This document shows, one piece after another, positions 1 through 8,808 of a stretch of DNA of 60,542 nucleotides. Numbering within the stretch: the first letter of the stretch is position 1; every line of letters starts with the position of its first letter. The DNA is taken from positions 1 to 60,542 of the forward strand of contig NZ_JAGMUK010000013.1 of assembly GCF_019049245.1 (NCBI RefSeq). The letters are read 5' to 3'. Position numbers and translations under genes: made by a program. This DNA comes from Streptomyces sp. AC555_RSS877 (GTDB taxonomy: Bacteria > Actinomycetota > Actinomycetes > Streptomycetales > Streptomycetaceae). The notes beneath the pieces are model-generated. The model saw only the letters and a list, made by a program, of their open reading frames with translations. It was not told the origin of the DNA and did not search any database.

Positions 1-300
1 GGGTACCACATCGCTGCGCGATGTGCAAGCGAACACCCGCGCTGCGCGCGGGTGTTGCGCTCCCGCTCCGCGTGAGCGCTGGCGGGTGGCTGCGCCACCC
101 GCACACCCTGCTTGCTGCGCAAGCAGGGTGACGACCCGTCCGCTGCGCTCCCGGGTCGGCGGGACTCCGTCCCGATACCAGGCCTCCGCTCCGCTCCAGC
201 CTGGTCGGCGAGTCCGCTGCGCTCCCCCGCCTGACGGTCCTTCCGGCTACGCCTCCAGAACCGTTGGGCCCGCTAACGCGGGCCGGGCTGGCTACGAGGG
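1..300. repeat. Streptomyces-type telomere (left end of a linear replicon)
   Basis: The first 300 bases are packed with short palindromes, most closed by a TGC or TCC loop. Arms are at 7-14/18-25, 32-42/46-56, 57-66/70-79 (one mismatch), 82-90/94-102, 105-115/119-129 and 267-273/278-284. This is the fold-back pattern of the 3' overhang of archetypal Streptomyces telomeres, where Tpg-primed patching of the recessed strand takes place. The archetypal end, from memory, starts CCCGCGGAGCGGGTACC. The window opens at GGGTACC, so about ten terminal bases (most of palindrome I) are absent. No long open frame with coding character lies here. The stretch 300-453 is the leader of the first operon. Confidence 0.93.
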
Positions 301-453
301 GAGGGGGTTACTCGTTCGTGTCGGGTTTCAGTGTAGCGTGTGCATCAGGATGATGCAGAATGTAGCGTTGGAGGAAATACGGGACACCCACCAACCACTC
401 GTATCAGGGCCGGTAACTTAGCGGCCTGCGGACTGGACGGGGAGAAAGGCGTT

Positions 454-837
454 ATGGTTTCCGATGCGCTGAAAGCTGTTGATGACGTGGAGCCGTGGAC
501 ACCCGCGCATCAGGCCGTGGAGATAAGTGACTACGAGACACTCGCCGTGCTCTTGGACTCCGGGGCCGACCCGAACGAGATGTGCTTCGGGCACACGCTG
601 CTGACTCACGCGATCGACCTTGAGGGGGACAGTCACCTGCAGTCGGGGCATCCACTGAACGCGGCCACCACGGCGATCCTGCTGGCGTACGGTGCCGATC
701 CGCGTCTGCCAGCCGCCGATGGGGAGACTCCTCTACAGATCGCCGGGCACTACGACCACGAGCCGGCGCAGCGGCTGCTTCAGCGCTTCCTGGCGCCCAC
801 GGCTGTTGAGGCTCCAGGGAGTGCGCGTGGCGAATGA
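454..837 (+). CDS. Ankyrin-repeat protein
   Basis: This is a 127-residue protein with two or three ankyrin repeats. Recognisable pieces are 'LLDSGADPNEM', 'LLAYGADPRLP' and 'DGETPLQIAGHYDH', each matching the helix-turn-helix-loop consensus with the GADPN-type turn. Ankyrin proteins bind other proteins, and no enzyme activity is expected. The start is the ATG at 454 behind GGAGAAAGG, rather than the upstream in-frame ATG, which lies in low-complexity leader sequence. The next gene begins before this one stops (GTG 827 against stop 835-837), so the two are translationally coupled. It is the first gene inward from the telomere. Its role is unknown, but the coupling suggests it works with the following unknown protein and the helicase. 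Confidence 0.8.
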   Translation: MVSDALKAVDDVEPWTPAHQAVEISDYETLAVLLDSGADPNEMCFGHTLLTHAIDLEGDSHLQSGHPLNAATTAILLAYGADPRLPAADGETPLQIAGHYDHEPAQRLLQRFLAPTAVEAPGSARGE

Positions 838-1318
838 TCGGGAACCTTCGGTGCCTTCCCTCCATAGTTCGGGCTGTTCTTACGTGGATGTCTCGATCTA
901 TGTGGATGCGGTGGACGGGGCTCGGGTCGTGGCCTGGCTTCAGGGCTCTCTCAACCTCAAGGACAACGGGCCATGCCTGGCCGTCGGGCCGCTATGTGTG
1001 TCCGGCGAGTACAACGGCTACGCCACGGGCCGGCGGGCCCACCCCTTCGCCTTCCTTGAATGGCCGACCGTGCTGGAGTGCGAGGCCTCCGCAGGAGCGC
1101 CGGCCGATGTGGTGCAGGCCGTCGCGGCCGTGCTCGAAGCACTGTGGCGTGGCGGCTTCAAAGCCGTGGCCGCCTGTGACTTCGAGGACGAGCTGCCCGC
1201 ACGCGGCGGGGCGGACAGATACCCCTTCCCTCCTGCCTCTGGCAGGTCACCAGCTTCTACTTGCTCGTGGTGGAGGAACCTGATTTCTCCCGGGAAAAGA
1301 AGGAGTGGAATTCTGTGA
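827..1318 (+). CDS. Hypothetical protein coupled to the telomere helicase
   Basis: This is a 163-residue soluble protein of unrecognised family with ordinary composition and no TM segment. A core with many beta residues ('SIYVDAVDGARVVAWLQG', 'CLAVGPLCVSGEYNGYATG') is followed by a helical part with 'ADVVQAVAAVLEALW'. The GTG at 827 is preferred, and an in-frame GTG at 821 is possible. The stop overlaps the helicase start in a GTGA tetranucleotide (1315-1318), which implies tight translational coupling in the ankyrin/unknown/helicase operon. It might be an accessory factor of the helicase or an immunity-like protein. Nothing in the sequence decides this. Confidence 0.72.
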   Translation: MANDREPSVPSLHSSGCSYVDVSIYVDAVDGARVVAWLQGSLNLKDNGPCLAVGPLCVSGEYNGYATGRRAHPFAFLEWPTVLECEASAGAPADVVQAVAAVLEALWRGGFKAVAACDFEDELPARGGADRYPFPPASGRSPASTCSWWRNLISPGKRRSGIL

Positions 1319-3975
1319 TCAGCCTCCGGGAGCATCAGGTAACACAAAAAGCACAAATTCGGGATTGGGTTAGATTCTTTGCAAGATCGTTTGTGCCTGC
1401 TCGGGGAGCGCGGGGCATGCTGGTGTCCGCGACCGGATCCGGGAAAACGATCACCGCTGCTGCGTGTGCGCTGGAGTGCTTCCCGGGCGGCCGGAGCCTC
1501 GTCACGGTCCCGACCCTGGATCTGCTCGTGCAGACCGCCCAGGCGTGGCGCCTGGTGGGCCACCGCTCCCCTATGGTCGCGGTGTGCTCACTGGAGAACG
1601 ACCCCGTGCTGAACGAGCTGGGGGTGCGCACCACCACCAACCCGATCCAGCTCGCCCTGTGGGCCGGGCATGGTCCGGTCATCGTGTTCGCCACGTACGC
1701 CTCTCTCGTGGACCGCGAGGACTTCGATGACCCGATGGGTCAGGGGCGCGTTCGCGGGCCGCTGGAGGCCGCTCTGGCGGGTGGAGAGCGCCTGTACGGG
1801 CAGCGGATGGACGGTTTTTCGCTCGCCATCATCGATGAGGCCCACTCAACCGCAGGCGATCTTGGCAGGCCATGGGCGGCGATCCACGACAACGCCCGCA
1901 TCCCCGCCGACTTTCGGCTCTATCTCACTGCCACCCCACGCATCCTGGCTTCCCCCCGGCCGCAGAAAGTCGCGGACAGCGAGGAACTCGAGATCGCGTC
2001 AATGGGCCAGGACTCGGAAACCTACGGGCCCTGGCTTGCCGAGCTCGGGCTCTCGGAGGCGATCGAGCGCGAGATCCTTGCCGGGTTCGAGATCGACGTC
2101 CTGGAGATCCGCGACCCCTCCCCCGTCCTCGGGGAGTCGGAGGAAGCACAGCGAGGCCGGCGCCTCGCTCTGCTGCAGACGGCGCTCCTGGAGCACGCCG
2201 CAAGGTGGAACCTGCGCACCGTCATGACGTTCCACCAGAAGGTGGGGGAGGCTGCCGCGTTCGCGGAGAAGCTGCCGAAGACGGCTGCGGAGCTGTACAT
2301 CAACGACGCCTCCGACGACGACCTGGCGGCCGCGGACCGGCTCCCCGCATCGTCGATCGACGCGGAGTTCTACGAGCTGGAGGCCGGCCGCCACGTACCC
2401 CCGGACCGGGTGTGGTCGGCGTGGTTGTGCGGCGACCACCTCGTCAGCGAGCGGCGCGAGGTGCTGCGGCAGTTCGCCAACGGCATCGACGCGGACGGCC
2501 GCCGGATCCACCGCGCGTTCCTCGCCAGCGTTCGCGTCCTCGGGGAAGGCGTCGACATCACCGGCGAACGGGGAGTCGAGGCCATCTGCTTCGCCGACAC
2601 CCGCGGCTCCCAGGTGGAGATCGTGCAGAACATCGGCCGGGCACTCAGATTGAACCGCGACGGCTCCACGAAGGTCGCGCGGATCATCGTGCCGGTCTTC
2701 CTGGAGCCCGGCGAGGACCCGACCGACATGGTCGCCTCCGCCAGTTTTCGCCCCCTTGTAGCGGTCCTCCAAGGCCTCCGCAGTCATGATGAACGACTCG
2801 TGGAACAGCTCGCCTCCCGTGCCCTCAGCAGCGGGAAGCGCAAGGTGCACATCCAGCGCGACGAGGACGGGCAGATCGTCGAGGTCGACGGCGAGGACCA
2901 GGAGAAGGACAACACCGACGCCGCTGCCGAAGCCGCCCTGCTCCACTTCTCCTCTCCCCGCGACGCCGCCACCATCGCGGCTTTCCTGCGCACCCGGGTC
3001 TACCGGCCCGAGTCCCTGGTGTGGCTCGAGGGCTACCAGGCCCTGCTGCGCTGGCGGAAGGAGAACGACATCATCGGCCTGTACGCCGTCCCGTACGACA
3101 CCGAGACGACGGTGGGCGTCACCAAGGACTTCCCGCTGGGCAGGTGGGTTCACCAGCAGCGCAAGGCGCTGCGGGCCGGGAAACTGGAGGAACGGCGCAA
3201 GACCCTGCTCGACTTGCCGGAGGCCGGGATGGTGTGGGAGCCGGGTGAAGAGGCTTGGGAGAACAAGCTCGCCGCGCTCAGGTCCTACCGGCGCGCCATG
3301 GGGCACCTCGCGCCGCGTCAGGACGCGGTGTGGGGCGAGGGCGAGGGCGAGGCGATGGTGCCCATCGGGCAGCACATGGCCAACCTCCGGCGGAAGAGCG
3401 GTCTCGGGAAGGACCCGAAGCGGGCGGAGGCGCGCGCGCAGCAGCTGGCCGCGATCGATGAGGACTGGAACTGCCCCTGGCCACTTGACTGGCAACGCCA
3501 CTACCGGGTGCTCGCCGACCTGGTCGACGCCGACGGCGTCCTGCCAGCCATCGAACCCGGAGTGCTGATGGACGGCGACGACCTCGGAAAATGGCTCCAG
3601 CAGCAGAAACAGCCCGGCACCTGGACACGACTCCTGCCCGAACAGCAGGAACGGCTCACCACACTGGGCATCGCACCGCTCGTGGCACCGACTGCCGCCC
3701 CCGCAGCAGCGGCCGGCCGTACGGCGGCGAAGGGCCCGAGCAAGGCGCAACAGGCGTTCCAGCGCGGCCTGACAGCCCTCGCGCAGTGGGTGGAACGGGA
3801 AGGCGTCCACCGGCCCGTACCAAGGAGCCACAGCGAACAGATCACACTCGACGGCGAGGCGGAGCCGGTGACCGTGAAGCTGGGCGTATGGGTCTCCAAC
3901 ATCAAGACCCGGCGGGACAAGCTCACGGCGGAGCAGCTGGACGCGCTGCGAGAGCTGGGCATCCAGTGGGCGTGA
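1315..3975 (+). CDS. ttrA: Telomere-associated superfamily 2 helicase, TtrA-like
   Basis: This is an 886-residue SF2 helicase. Motif I is 'VSATGSGKTITAA' near residue 40. Motif II is DEAH in 'LAIIDEAHSTAG' near residue 180, and motif III is 'YLTATPR'. The helicase C domain has 'GEGVDITG' and motif VI 'QNIGRALRLN'. The last 330 residues carry helicase-associated (HA) repeats, recognisable by 'AIDEDWNCPWPLDWQRHY' and a further degenerate copy ending the protein. Genes of this type lie next to Streptomyces telomeres and, in S. lividans, ttrA is linked to conjugal transfer of linear replicons (recalled knowledge). The GTG at 1315 is chosen over 1261 because AAGGAG lies ten bases upstream and the start overlaps the previous stop as GTGA. 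The position, 1.3 kb from the end and reading inward, matches the family. Confidence 0.9.
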   Translation: MISLREHQVTQKAQIRDWVRFFARSFVPARGARGMLVSATGSGKTITAAACALECFPGGRSLVTVPTLDLLVQTAQAWRLVGHRSPMVAVCSLENDPVLNELGVRTTTNPIQLALWAGHGPVIVFATYASLVDREDFDDPMGQGRVRGPLEAALAGGERLYGQRMDGFSLAIIDEAHSTAGDLGRPWAAIHDNARIPADFRLYLTATPRILASPRPQKVADSEELEIASMGQDSETYGPWLAELGLSEAIEREILAGFEIDVLEIRDPSPVLGESEEAQRGRRLALLQTALLEHAARWNLRTVMTFHQKVGEAAAFAEKLPKTAAELYINDASDDDLAAADRLPASSIDAEFYELEAGRHVPPDRVWSAWLCGDHLVSERREVLRQFANGIDADGRRIHRAFLASVRVLGEGVDITGERGVEAICFADTRGSQVEIVQNIGRALRLNRDGSTKVARIIVPVFLEPGEDPTDMVASASFRPLVAVLQGLRSHDERLVEQLASRALSSGKRKVHIQRDEDGQIVEVDGEDQEKDNTDAAAEAALLHFSSPRDAATIAAFLRTRVYRPESLVWLEGYQALLRWRKENDIIGLYAVPYDTETTVGVTKDFPLGRWVHQQRKALRAGKLEERRKTLLDLPEAGMVWEPGEEAWENKLAALRSYRRAMGHLAPRQDAVWGEGEGEAMVPIGQHMANLRRKSGLGKDPKRAEARAQQLAAIDEDWNCPWPLDWQRHYRVLADLVDADGVLPAIEPGVLMDGDDLGKWLQQQKQPGTWTRLLPEQQERLTTLGIAPLVAPTAAPAAAAGRTAAKGPSKAQQAFQRGLTALAQWVEREGVHRPVPRSHSEQITLDGEAEPVTVKLGVWVSNIKTRRDKLTAEQLDALRELGIQWA

Positions 3976-3991
3976 GCGCGCCTGCCGACTG

Positions 3992-4681
3992 GTGAGGCGC
4001 GGGATCGGGCAGGACGCCGCGCGGATCGAGGAGCTGGCCGGCTGCGGCCTTGCGGGGTTGGCCTACGAGGTGTTCGAGATCGAGCTGATCCGGGAGGCCG
4101 AGCCGCGCCTGCTCGGCATGCTCCGCGAGGGCACTCTCGCCCGGCTCGCCGTGAAGCAGTGCAAGAACCGGGGCTGGCAGTTCTTCGTCACGAGGATGAG
4201 CGCCTCCCCCGCCCACCGGATCGAGGTCATCGAGACCGGCTTCGATGCGCAGTTCACCGCGCTGAAGACGGCCGTCGACACCAGGGAGGACGACGCCGAC
4301 GTCACCGACGCCATCGCCGCGCTCCTTGCCAGGGTGGACACCGGCCTCGCCGCCCGCGACGACCTCGGCGTGACGGAGGCGTTCTCCGCGATGGAGGCCG
4401 ACCTTGACGTCAAGAAGAACGACGTACGGGCCGCCCGGGGGCGCGTACGCCAAGTCGCCCGCCTGCGCCGCGCCCACCGCCGCCGCCAGCTGCGGGAGAA
4501 GGACTCCCGGGTCGCGCCGCGCATCGCCTTCTACATCTTCACCGTCATCGGCACGATCGTCTTCGGCATCGCCATCGTGCTGATCCTGATCGGCAACCTC
4601 GCCGCGGCCCTCCCGCTGTTCCCCGCCGCCGGCGCCGCCTGGGGCCTGGCCGGCGTCATGACCTGGGCTCTGCGCCGATAA
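3992..4681 (+). CDS. Hypothetical protein with two C-terminal membrane segments
   Basis: This is a 229-residue protein starting at a GTG 17 bases after the helicase stop, so it probably belongs to the same transcript. Residues 1-150 are soluble, helical and charged. A very basic linker full of Arg ('RLRRAHRRRQLREKD') follows. Residues 178-225 then form two membrane helices ('IFTVIGTIVFGIAIVLILIG' and the Ala/Leu-rich last segment). The topology suggests a cytoplasmic domain tethered to the membrane. I do not recognise a family. The downstream gene is convergent, with a strong hairpin between them. Confidence 0.68.
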   Translation: MRRGIGQDAARIEELAGCGLAGLAYEVFEIELIREAEPRLLGMLREGTLARLAVKQCKNRGWQFFVTRMSASPAHRIEVIETGFDAQFTALKTAVDTREDDADVTDAIAALLARVDTGLAARDDLGVTEAFSAMEADLDVKKNDVRAARGRVRQVARLRRAHRRRQLREKDSRVAPRIAFYIFTVIGTIVFGIAIVLILIGNLAAALPLFPAAGAAWGLAGVMTWALRR

Positions 4682-4797
4682 CCCTCCTGGGCGACGGGCG
4701 TCTGGATCAAGGGAGGTACGTCATCTGTCGAAGGGCGCTCCCGGACCCGCGCGTGTGCTGGGTCCCTGGGCCGATAGAGGGGCGCGGAAGGGGTGAA

Positions 4798-4842
4798 CGC
4801 CGGAGGGCTCCCGCCGCTGGGTGCGGTGGGAGCCCTCCGGCG
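4798..4842. terminator. Strong hairpin terminator
   Basis: The arms 4798-4812 and 4828-4842 are perfectly complementary over 15 bases. The inner bases extend the stem further (one G-T pair) to leave a loop of about five. It lies 17 bases beyond the stop of the minus-strand HTH gene and 117 beyond the plus-strand membrane gene, so it can end transcription from both sides. Confidence 0.85.
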
Positions 4843-4858
4843 TGCGAGGTGGTCGGGG

Positions 4859-5548
4859 TCAGTCCTCTCGTCGTACGACGGTGCGCATGGGGCGCGGCCG
4901 GATGACGCGCCGGGTGGCGGAGTGCTGCAGGGACTTGGCGGTGATCTTCTCGCGCCGGCGGCCGGCGTCCAGGACGCGGCGGGCCTCGAGCCACTCGTCG
5001 TACTCGGGGTCCCTGGGGTTCATGAGGAGGCCGGCGAGGATGCCCTCGACCGCGTCCTCGGTGGGCAGGATCTTGCCGCTGAGGGCGTCCGAGATCGTGC
5101 TCTGGGAGATGGGGACGCCTGCCTCGCGTGCGCGGGAGACCATCAACTTGTAGGGGGGGTTGCCCTCCCACAGGCGCAAGTCGCCCAGCGCGATGGCGTA
5201 TTCGGCCTGGTTCACGACGTGGGTGGGTCGCAGGCGCTGGTAGCGGGCGCGCTGGGTGCGGTCGGCAGGGACACCGGCGACCTGGCGCTGCCGCTCGTTG
5301 GCGTACATCTCCCACATGGGGCGCCACTGGTTGGGGTCCTCGCCGAAGGCGGTGAGGTACTCCACCATGGTCTGCCAGGACGGGCAGCGGTTGGGGTCGG
5401 TGGCCCGGGACAGGGTCGCCGTCGACAGGCCGGTGAGCTTGCTGGCCTCCTTGAGGGTGAGGTCTTCGGGGCGCAGGGCGGCGAGTTCTTTGGCGAGCCG
5501 GGCGAACTTGCCGGTGATCTTGGTGTGGTCGCGCCTGGGACGTGCCAT
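4859..5548 (-). CDS. Double HTH (XRE-like) DNA-binding protein
   Basis: This is a 229-residue basic protein with two helix-turn-helix regions. The first is around residues 28-55 ('LTLKEASKLTGLSTATLSRA', followed by 'PSWQTMVEYLTAFG'). The second, around residues 130-165, has 'GVPISQSTISDALSGK' and 'PTEDAVEGILAGL'. Both follow the pattern of XRE domains in Streptomyces plasmid regulators. It starts at ATG 5548 behind GGGAGG with good spacing. It lies downstream of a small membrane-protein gene on the same strand, with a hairpin in between, so part of the transcription may stop before it. It is probably a regulator, and the target is unknown. Confidence 0.78.
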   Translation of the reverse strand: MARPRRDHTKITGKFARLAKELAALRPEDLTLKEASKLTGLSTATLSRATDPNRCPSWQTMVEYLTAFGEDPNQWRPMWEMYANERQRQVAGVPADRTQRARYQRLRPTHVVNQAEYAIALGDLRLWEGNPPYKLMVSRAREAGVPISQSTISDALSGKILPTEDAVEGILAGLLMNPRDPEYDEWLEARRVLDAGRRREKITAKSLQHSATRRVIRPRPMRTVVRRED

Positions 5549-5572
5549 GGTCGTTCCTCCCTTGAACCGGGA

Positions 5573-5616
5573 GTGCGGGAGGCAGACGCACCGTAGGGTG
5601 CGCCTGCCTCCCGCAC
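5573..5616. terminator. Intergenic hairpin between the membrane and HTH genes
   Basis: The arms 5573-5592 and 5597-5616 are 20 bases long with one mismatch and a 4-base loop. The hairpin sits between the stop of the upstream minus-strand gene (5620) and the ribosome site of the HTH gene. It could act as a partial terminator or as an mRNA end-protecting structure. Confidence 0.75.
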
Positions 5617-5619
5617 GTC

Positions 5620-6009
5620 TCAGTTCGCCCCTGCGGGCTGGTCGCCGGCCGGGGCCTGGGTGGAAGGGGGGACGCGCTCGTCCGGCGTGAGGACCGGGTG
5701 CTGGGCCTCGTGGCGGCGCCGGCGGCGGGCGCGGCGGTCGGCGATCGCGTAGGCGGCGACGGTGGCCGCGGCGCTGGTCTTGCCCGCTGCGACGGTGACG
5801 GCCGTGGCCGTGCTCGTGTCGACGCCGGCGTGGATCAGGCCGAGCGCGGAGGCGCCGGCGAGGGCGAAGGAGCCGGCCGCGATGCCGATCTTGGTGATGA
5901 TGCCGGGGATGCGGTTACCGGTGAATCCGAAACCGGTGTGCGCGGGTGCGTCTATAACGCAGCCCCCGGCGGGGGAAAGGGGGCGGAGCCCGCTCCAGTT
6001 GATGATCAT
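5620..6009 (-). CDS. Small Ala-rich membrane protein
   Basis: This is a 129-residue protein starting at ATG 6009 behind GGGAGG; the longer in-frame extension upstream is not coding in character. The middle carries two hydrophobic stretches ('IGIAAGSFALAGASALGLIH' and 'AVTVAAGKTSAAATVAAYAI'). The C-terminus is basic and then Pro/Gln-rich ('DRRARRRRRHEAQ'). No family is recognised. Its gene precedes the double-HTH gene on the same strand. Confidence 0.65.
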   Translation of the reverse strand: MIINWSGLRPLSPAGGCVIDAPAHTGFGFTGNRIPGIITKIGIAAGSFALAGASALGLIHAGVDTSTATAVTVAAGKTSAAATVAAYAIADRRARRRRRHEAQHPVLTPDERVPPSTQAPAGDQPAGAN

Positions 6010-6885
6010 TTTCGGTGCCTCCCTTAGGCGCCTTACTCTCTGGTGACCCGGACGCTTCCCGTCCGTTTTCTTGCTGCACGCCGGATTGCCCTCCGGCGCA
6101 ATAAAAGAATCGCACGGCCGTATACAGGACGACAAGTTCCTCTTGCAGCAGTCCGGAATAATGCGGCGAGTGATCATCGCCAGCGGTATTGATCTTGGTC
6201 GGATTCATGGCCAATGCTTTTTTTCTTGACGTCCGTTCAAAACCTGGATCCGGAGATCCTGGTTGACCAGGACTCGAAAGTATGCGCAGGTCAGAGGGTA
6301 AGCGGAGTAGTAAAATCCGATTAATCCGCTGCTTCTGAAAGCTGGGTAAAGTTCAGTTCGAGTGGATCGAAATGTGGGAAGTAGGCGACGCATAAAGCCG
6401 GGGCGCCGAATCTCCCACACTCGGATCCTGTCAACTCCTGCACCCCTCGCCGGGAAGGCGCCACACTCATTCGGGCGCGGCATTGAGGCCGAACTAATTC
6501 CCCTCACCAGCAGAGATTTATTTTCTTGTTTTTCCATGAAAAATGAGCCATGGAAAATCCGAGTTTTCGCAGGTCAAGCCGATTCCCGGAATCAGTTTTT
6601 TCACGGCGTTCGAGTTTGTCCGAAATTGAGGTCTCACCTTGCAACGAATCCTTGACTGGCCCAGCCTTGAGACCACGAACTGCCAGGAGCGCCCGCTCCC
6701 GAAGGTTCGCCCTCAGGCGCCTTACTCGACCCGGACAGGCGCCCGTCCACCTGGCCATTGCCCTGGCCACGGCCGCGGTGCGCAGCCTCGCTGTGTGCCG
6801 CTCCGACTTGAGAACCGTTCAGCAGCAATCCGCCCCGCACAGAGCGCCAGCCGGCGCACCGCGACAGCCGAAGGAGGACAGCGGC
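6010..6885. other. Long intergenic region of lower GC content
   Basis: No supported gene lies here. From about 6190 to 6660 the DNA is clearly poorer in G+C than its surroundings, with a T7 run near 6216 and a short palindrome CCTGGT-TG-ACCAGG at 6258-6271. Open frames of 90-190 codons cross the region but have no ribosome site and no protein-like composition. It is probably regulatory DNA for the minus-strand operon ending at 4859, or an old insertion. Confidence 0.5.
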
Positions 6886-7113
6886 ATGGAGACACCAACC
6901 GCCCTGATCACAGTGGTCGTACTGGCAGCCACCGCTCACAGCGTCCTTCTGCCCGCCGCGCACCCCTCACCGGGCACCCGGCTGTCCCGCGCAGGCGCCA
7001 CCCGGCGGCCCTTGCCCTCCCCCGGCTGGTCCGGGCCAGGACGAGGACGACGCCGGTGGCCTGAGCAGCTCCACCCCGGGAGCGGCCCCCGCCAACGGCC
7101 CAGCCAGCCATAG
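6886..7113 (+). CDS. Short protein with an N-terminal hydrophobic segment
   Basis: This is a 75-residue open frame with a consensus ribosome site (AAGGAGG at 6871-6877) nine bases before its ATG. Residues 5-28 form a signal-anchor-like stretch ('ALITVVVLAATAHSVLLPAA'). The rest is Pro/Arg/Gly-rich and of low information. The ribosome site and the hydrophobic start are the only evidence. The tail looks like the surrounding non-coding DNA, so the gene may be decayed. Confidence 0.35.
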   Translation: METPTALITVVVLAATAHSVLLPAAHPSPGTRLSRAGATRRPLPSPGWSGPGRGRRRWPEQLHPGSGPRQRPSQP

Positions 7114-8343
7114 CGCGCCAGTCCGCGAAGGCCGCTTCCTGCCGCCGGCGGACACTCTGCTGAACCACCCCCGGCTGCCCCCACCACGGACAGCCACCCG
7201 CCCGGCCACCACAGCGCCACGCTGCCAGGCCCCGGCCAAGGCCCGTGAAAAGACAGCCGGGCCAGCCCCCGGCTGCGCCGCACGGGCCGCACCACCTGCC
7301 TTGCGGGGCAGATTTCCTGGGCGCACCAACACCGGCCGCAATGCCCCCCGCAGGCCACGCCCCCGGCGTCTGCCCGCGCCCGAGCCTCAGGACGCACCTG
7401 CGCCAAGGCACCAGCCCACGTCTCCTGCCGCGGCCCTGGCGCGCCGCCCCACCCCCGGCAGCACTCCCGCCGGTTACAAGGGCTCCTGGCGGCCACTGAG
7501 GGCCTCTCAGGCCAGTTTCCGGAGCCTTCCTCCGAAGAGAAGCCTCTGCAGGCATCCGCTTCCCCGGCGAGCTCCCTCGCATGCAGCGCCTGGCGCTCAG
7601 CCGCCCTCCCCCGGCCGCCGCTTCCTGCCCGGCCGGTTTGCTGCTCAGCACCAAAAAACGGGACCCACCGGGCCTGTTATGACAACGCCCTGGTCCAGCC
7701 CCGCTCCCCGCACGCCCTCACACAGCCCAGAAACGGGCTCAGAGCTCACGTCAGCCCGCACCGGCCAAGGCTGCACAAGACGCCTCGCCCACCGTCCCCG
7801 CAGCTACCTTCCCACGGGCCGCTGAGCCAGCAGCGCCTCCAGCTGGCGTCCTGCCTGCCCCGCCACCCAGGCCCCGTTCCCGTCACGTGACGCCGCCGGT
7901 GTGCCCTCTGCCGCCACCCCGCAGCCCTCTCACATCAGCCTAGAAGCGACTACACGCCTTCAGAGACAGCCCGCATGCTGTCAACGGCCGCCTCGCACAC
8001 ACCCGTTGCCCCGGGCCGGCAATCGTCTCCAACTGGCTACTCGCTTCCTCAGCGACCCATTTCCCTTTCCCCGTCATCCGCTTTCCCGGCCGGGCACCGG
8101 ACCGCTGCACCGCTCAGTTCTTCCACAACGTTCGGACACCTTCACCCGAAACCGGCAACGCTCTCCCGCCTCCCCTCGACGCCTTCTGCCCGGCAGCCGG
8201 CTCTCGCCGAGCCGGCTCGGTACACGGCAGCGGCAGGTACGTCCGGGCGTGGCACGGCCAACGGCCGCTAGAGGCAGGCAAGGGGAAGCCGGAAGTCGAT
8301 CTCTGCGTGCCGCCCCTTCACTGCGCCGGCTGCGTTTACGAGA
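7114..8343. other. 1.2 kb without recognisable genes, C-rich on the + strand
   Basis: Both strands give Pro/Arg/Ala-rich translations in several frames at once, with no ribosome sites and no family resemblance. The plus strand is strongly C-rich and G-poor. I see no tRNA, IS end or repeat array in it. Confidence 0.5.
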
Positions 8344-8808
8344 TCACGTTGCCCTGGGGCGCGGAATCCACGCCGGTCGTCCGGGGACGGCTGGCAGCCT
8401 CGTGTTGTCCAGCGGGTCAAGGGCCCGTCCCGCCCGGCCCTCACAGCGGCGCAGCGCTGCCTGGGTGATCGAGGTCGACAGGGTGATCAGCGCCAGATGC
8501 GTCCAGGTGGCTTCCCGCTCGGGGTGCTCAGTGAAGTGCTCACGCAGCCGGGCGGCGATGGCCGGGCCCGTGCGGTGGACGCTGCCGACGTACAGGACGG
8601 TGCGTGCGGCGGTGCAGGGCAGGTAAATGCCGGTGCGGACGTTCGACCAGTGGCCGTGACGGGTCACCTCAGTGGTCGGCACGATGAGCGGGTTGGCAAC
8701 GCCGCGCACGATGCCGCCGGTGGCGGACTCGATGCACATCAGCGCATCCAGGTGGTCGGCGATGTCGGATGTGAGTTCGACGGGTCGGCGGGCGATCAGG
8801 CTGCTCAC
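8344..8808 (-). CDS. GIY-YIG-like nuclease domain protein
   Basis: This is a 154-residue protein. The centre reads 'TVLYVGSVHR', then 'IAARLREHFTEHPE', then 'ATWTHLALITL', then 'RRCEGRAGRALDP'. This order (Y-V-G, Arg in a helix, a strand, a Glu in a later helix, then a near-terminal Asn/Pro) matches the GIY-YIG fold, though the first motif is only Y-V-G. The ATG at 8808 overlaps the stop of the preceding gene (ATGA), so it is translated together with the 673-residue protein upstream. It might be a DNA-cleaving partner of that protein. The family call is tentative. Confidence 0.55.
   Translation of the reverse strand: MSSLIARRPVELTSDIADHLDALMCIESATGGIVRGVANPLIVPTTEVTRHGHWSNVRTGIYLPCTAARTVLYVGSVHRTGPAIAARLREHFTEHPEREATWTHLALITLSTSITQAALRRCEGRAGRALDPLDNTRLPAVPGRPAWIPRPRAT

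Noticed and set aside
23..421. Open frame across the telomere palindromes
   Set aside because: It is the reading of palindromic DNA, without ribosome site or protein-like composition.
6205..6537. A 110-residue minus-strand frame in the low-GC stretch
   Set aside because: No ribosome site, mixed composition and no family resemblance.
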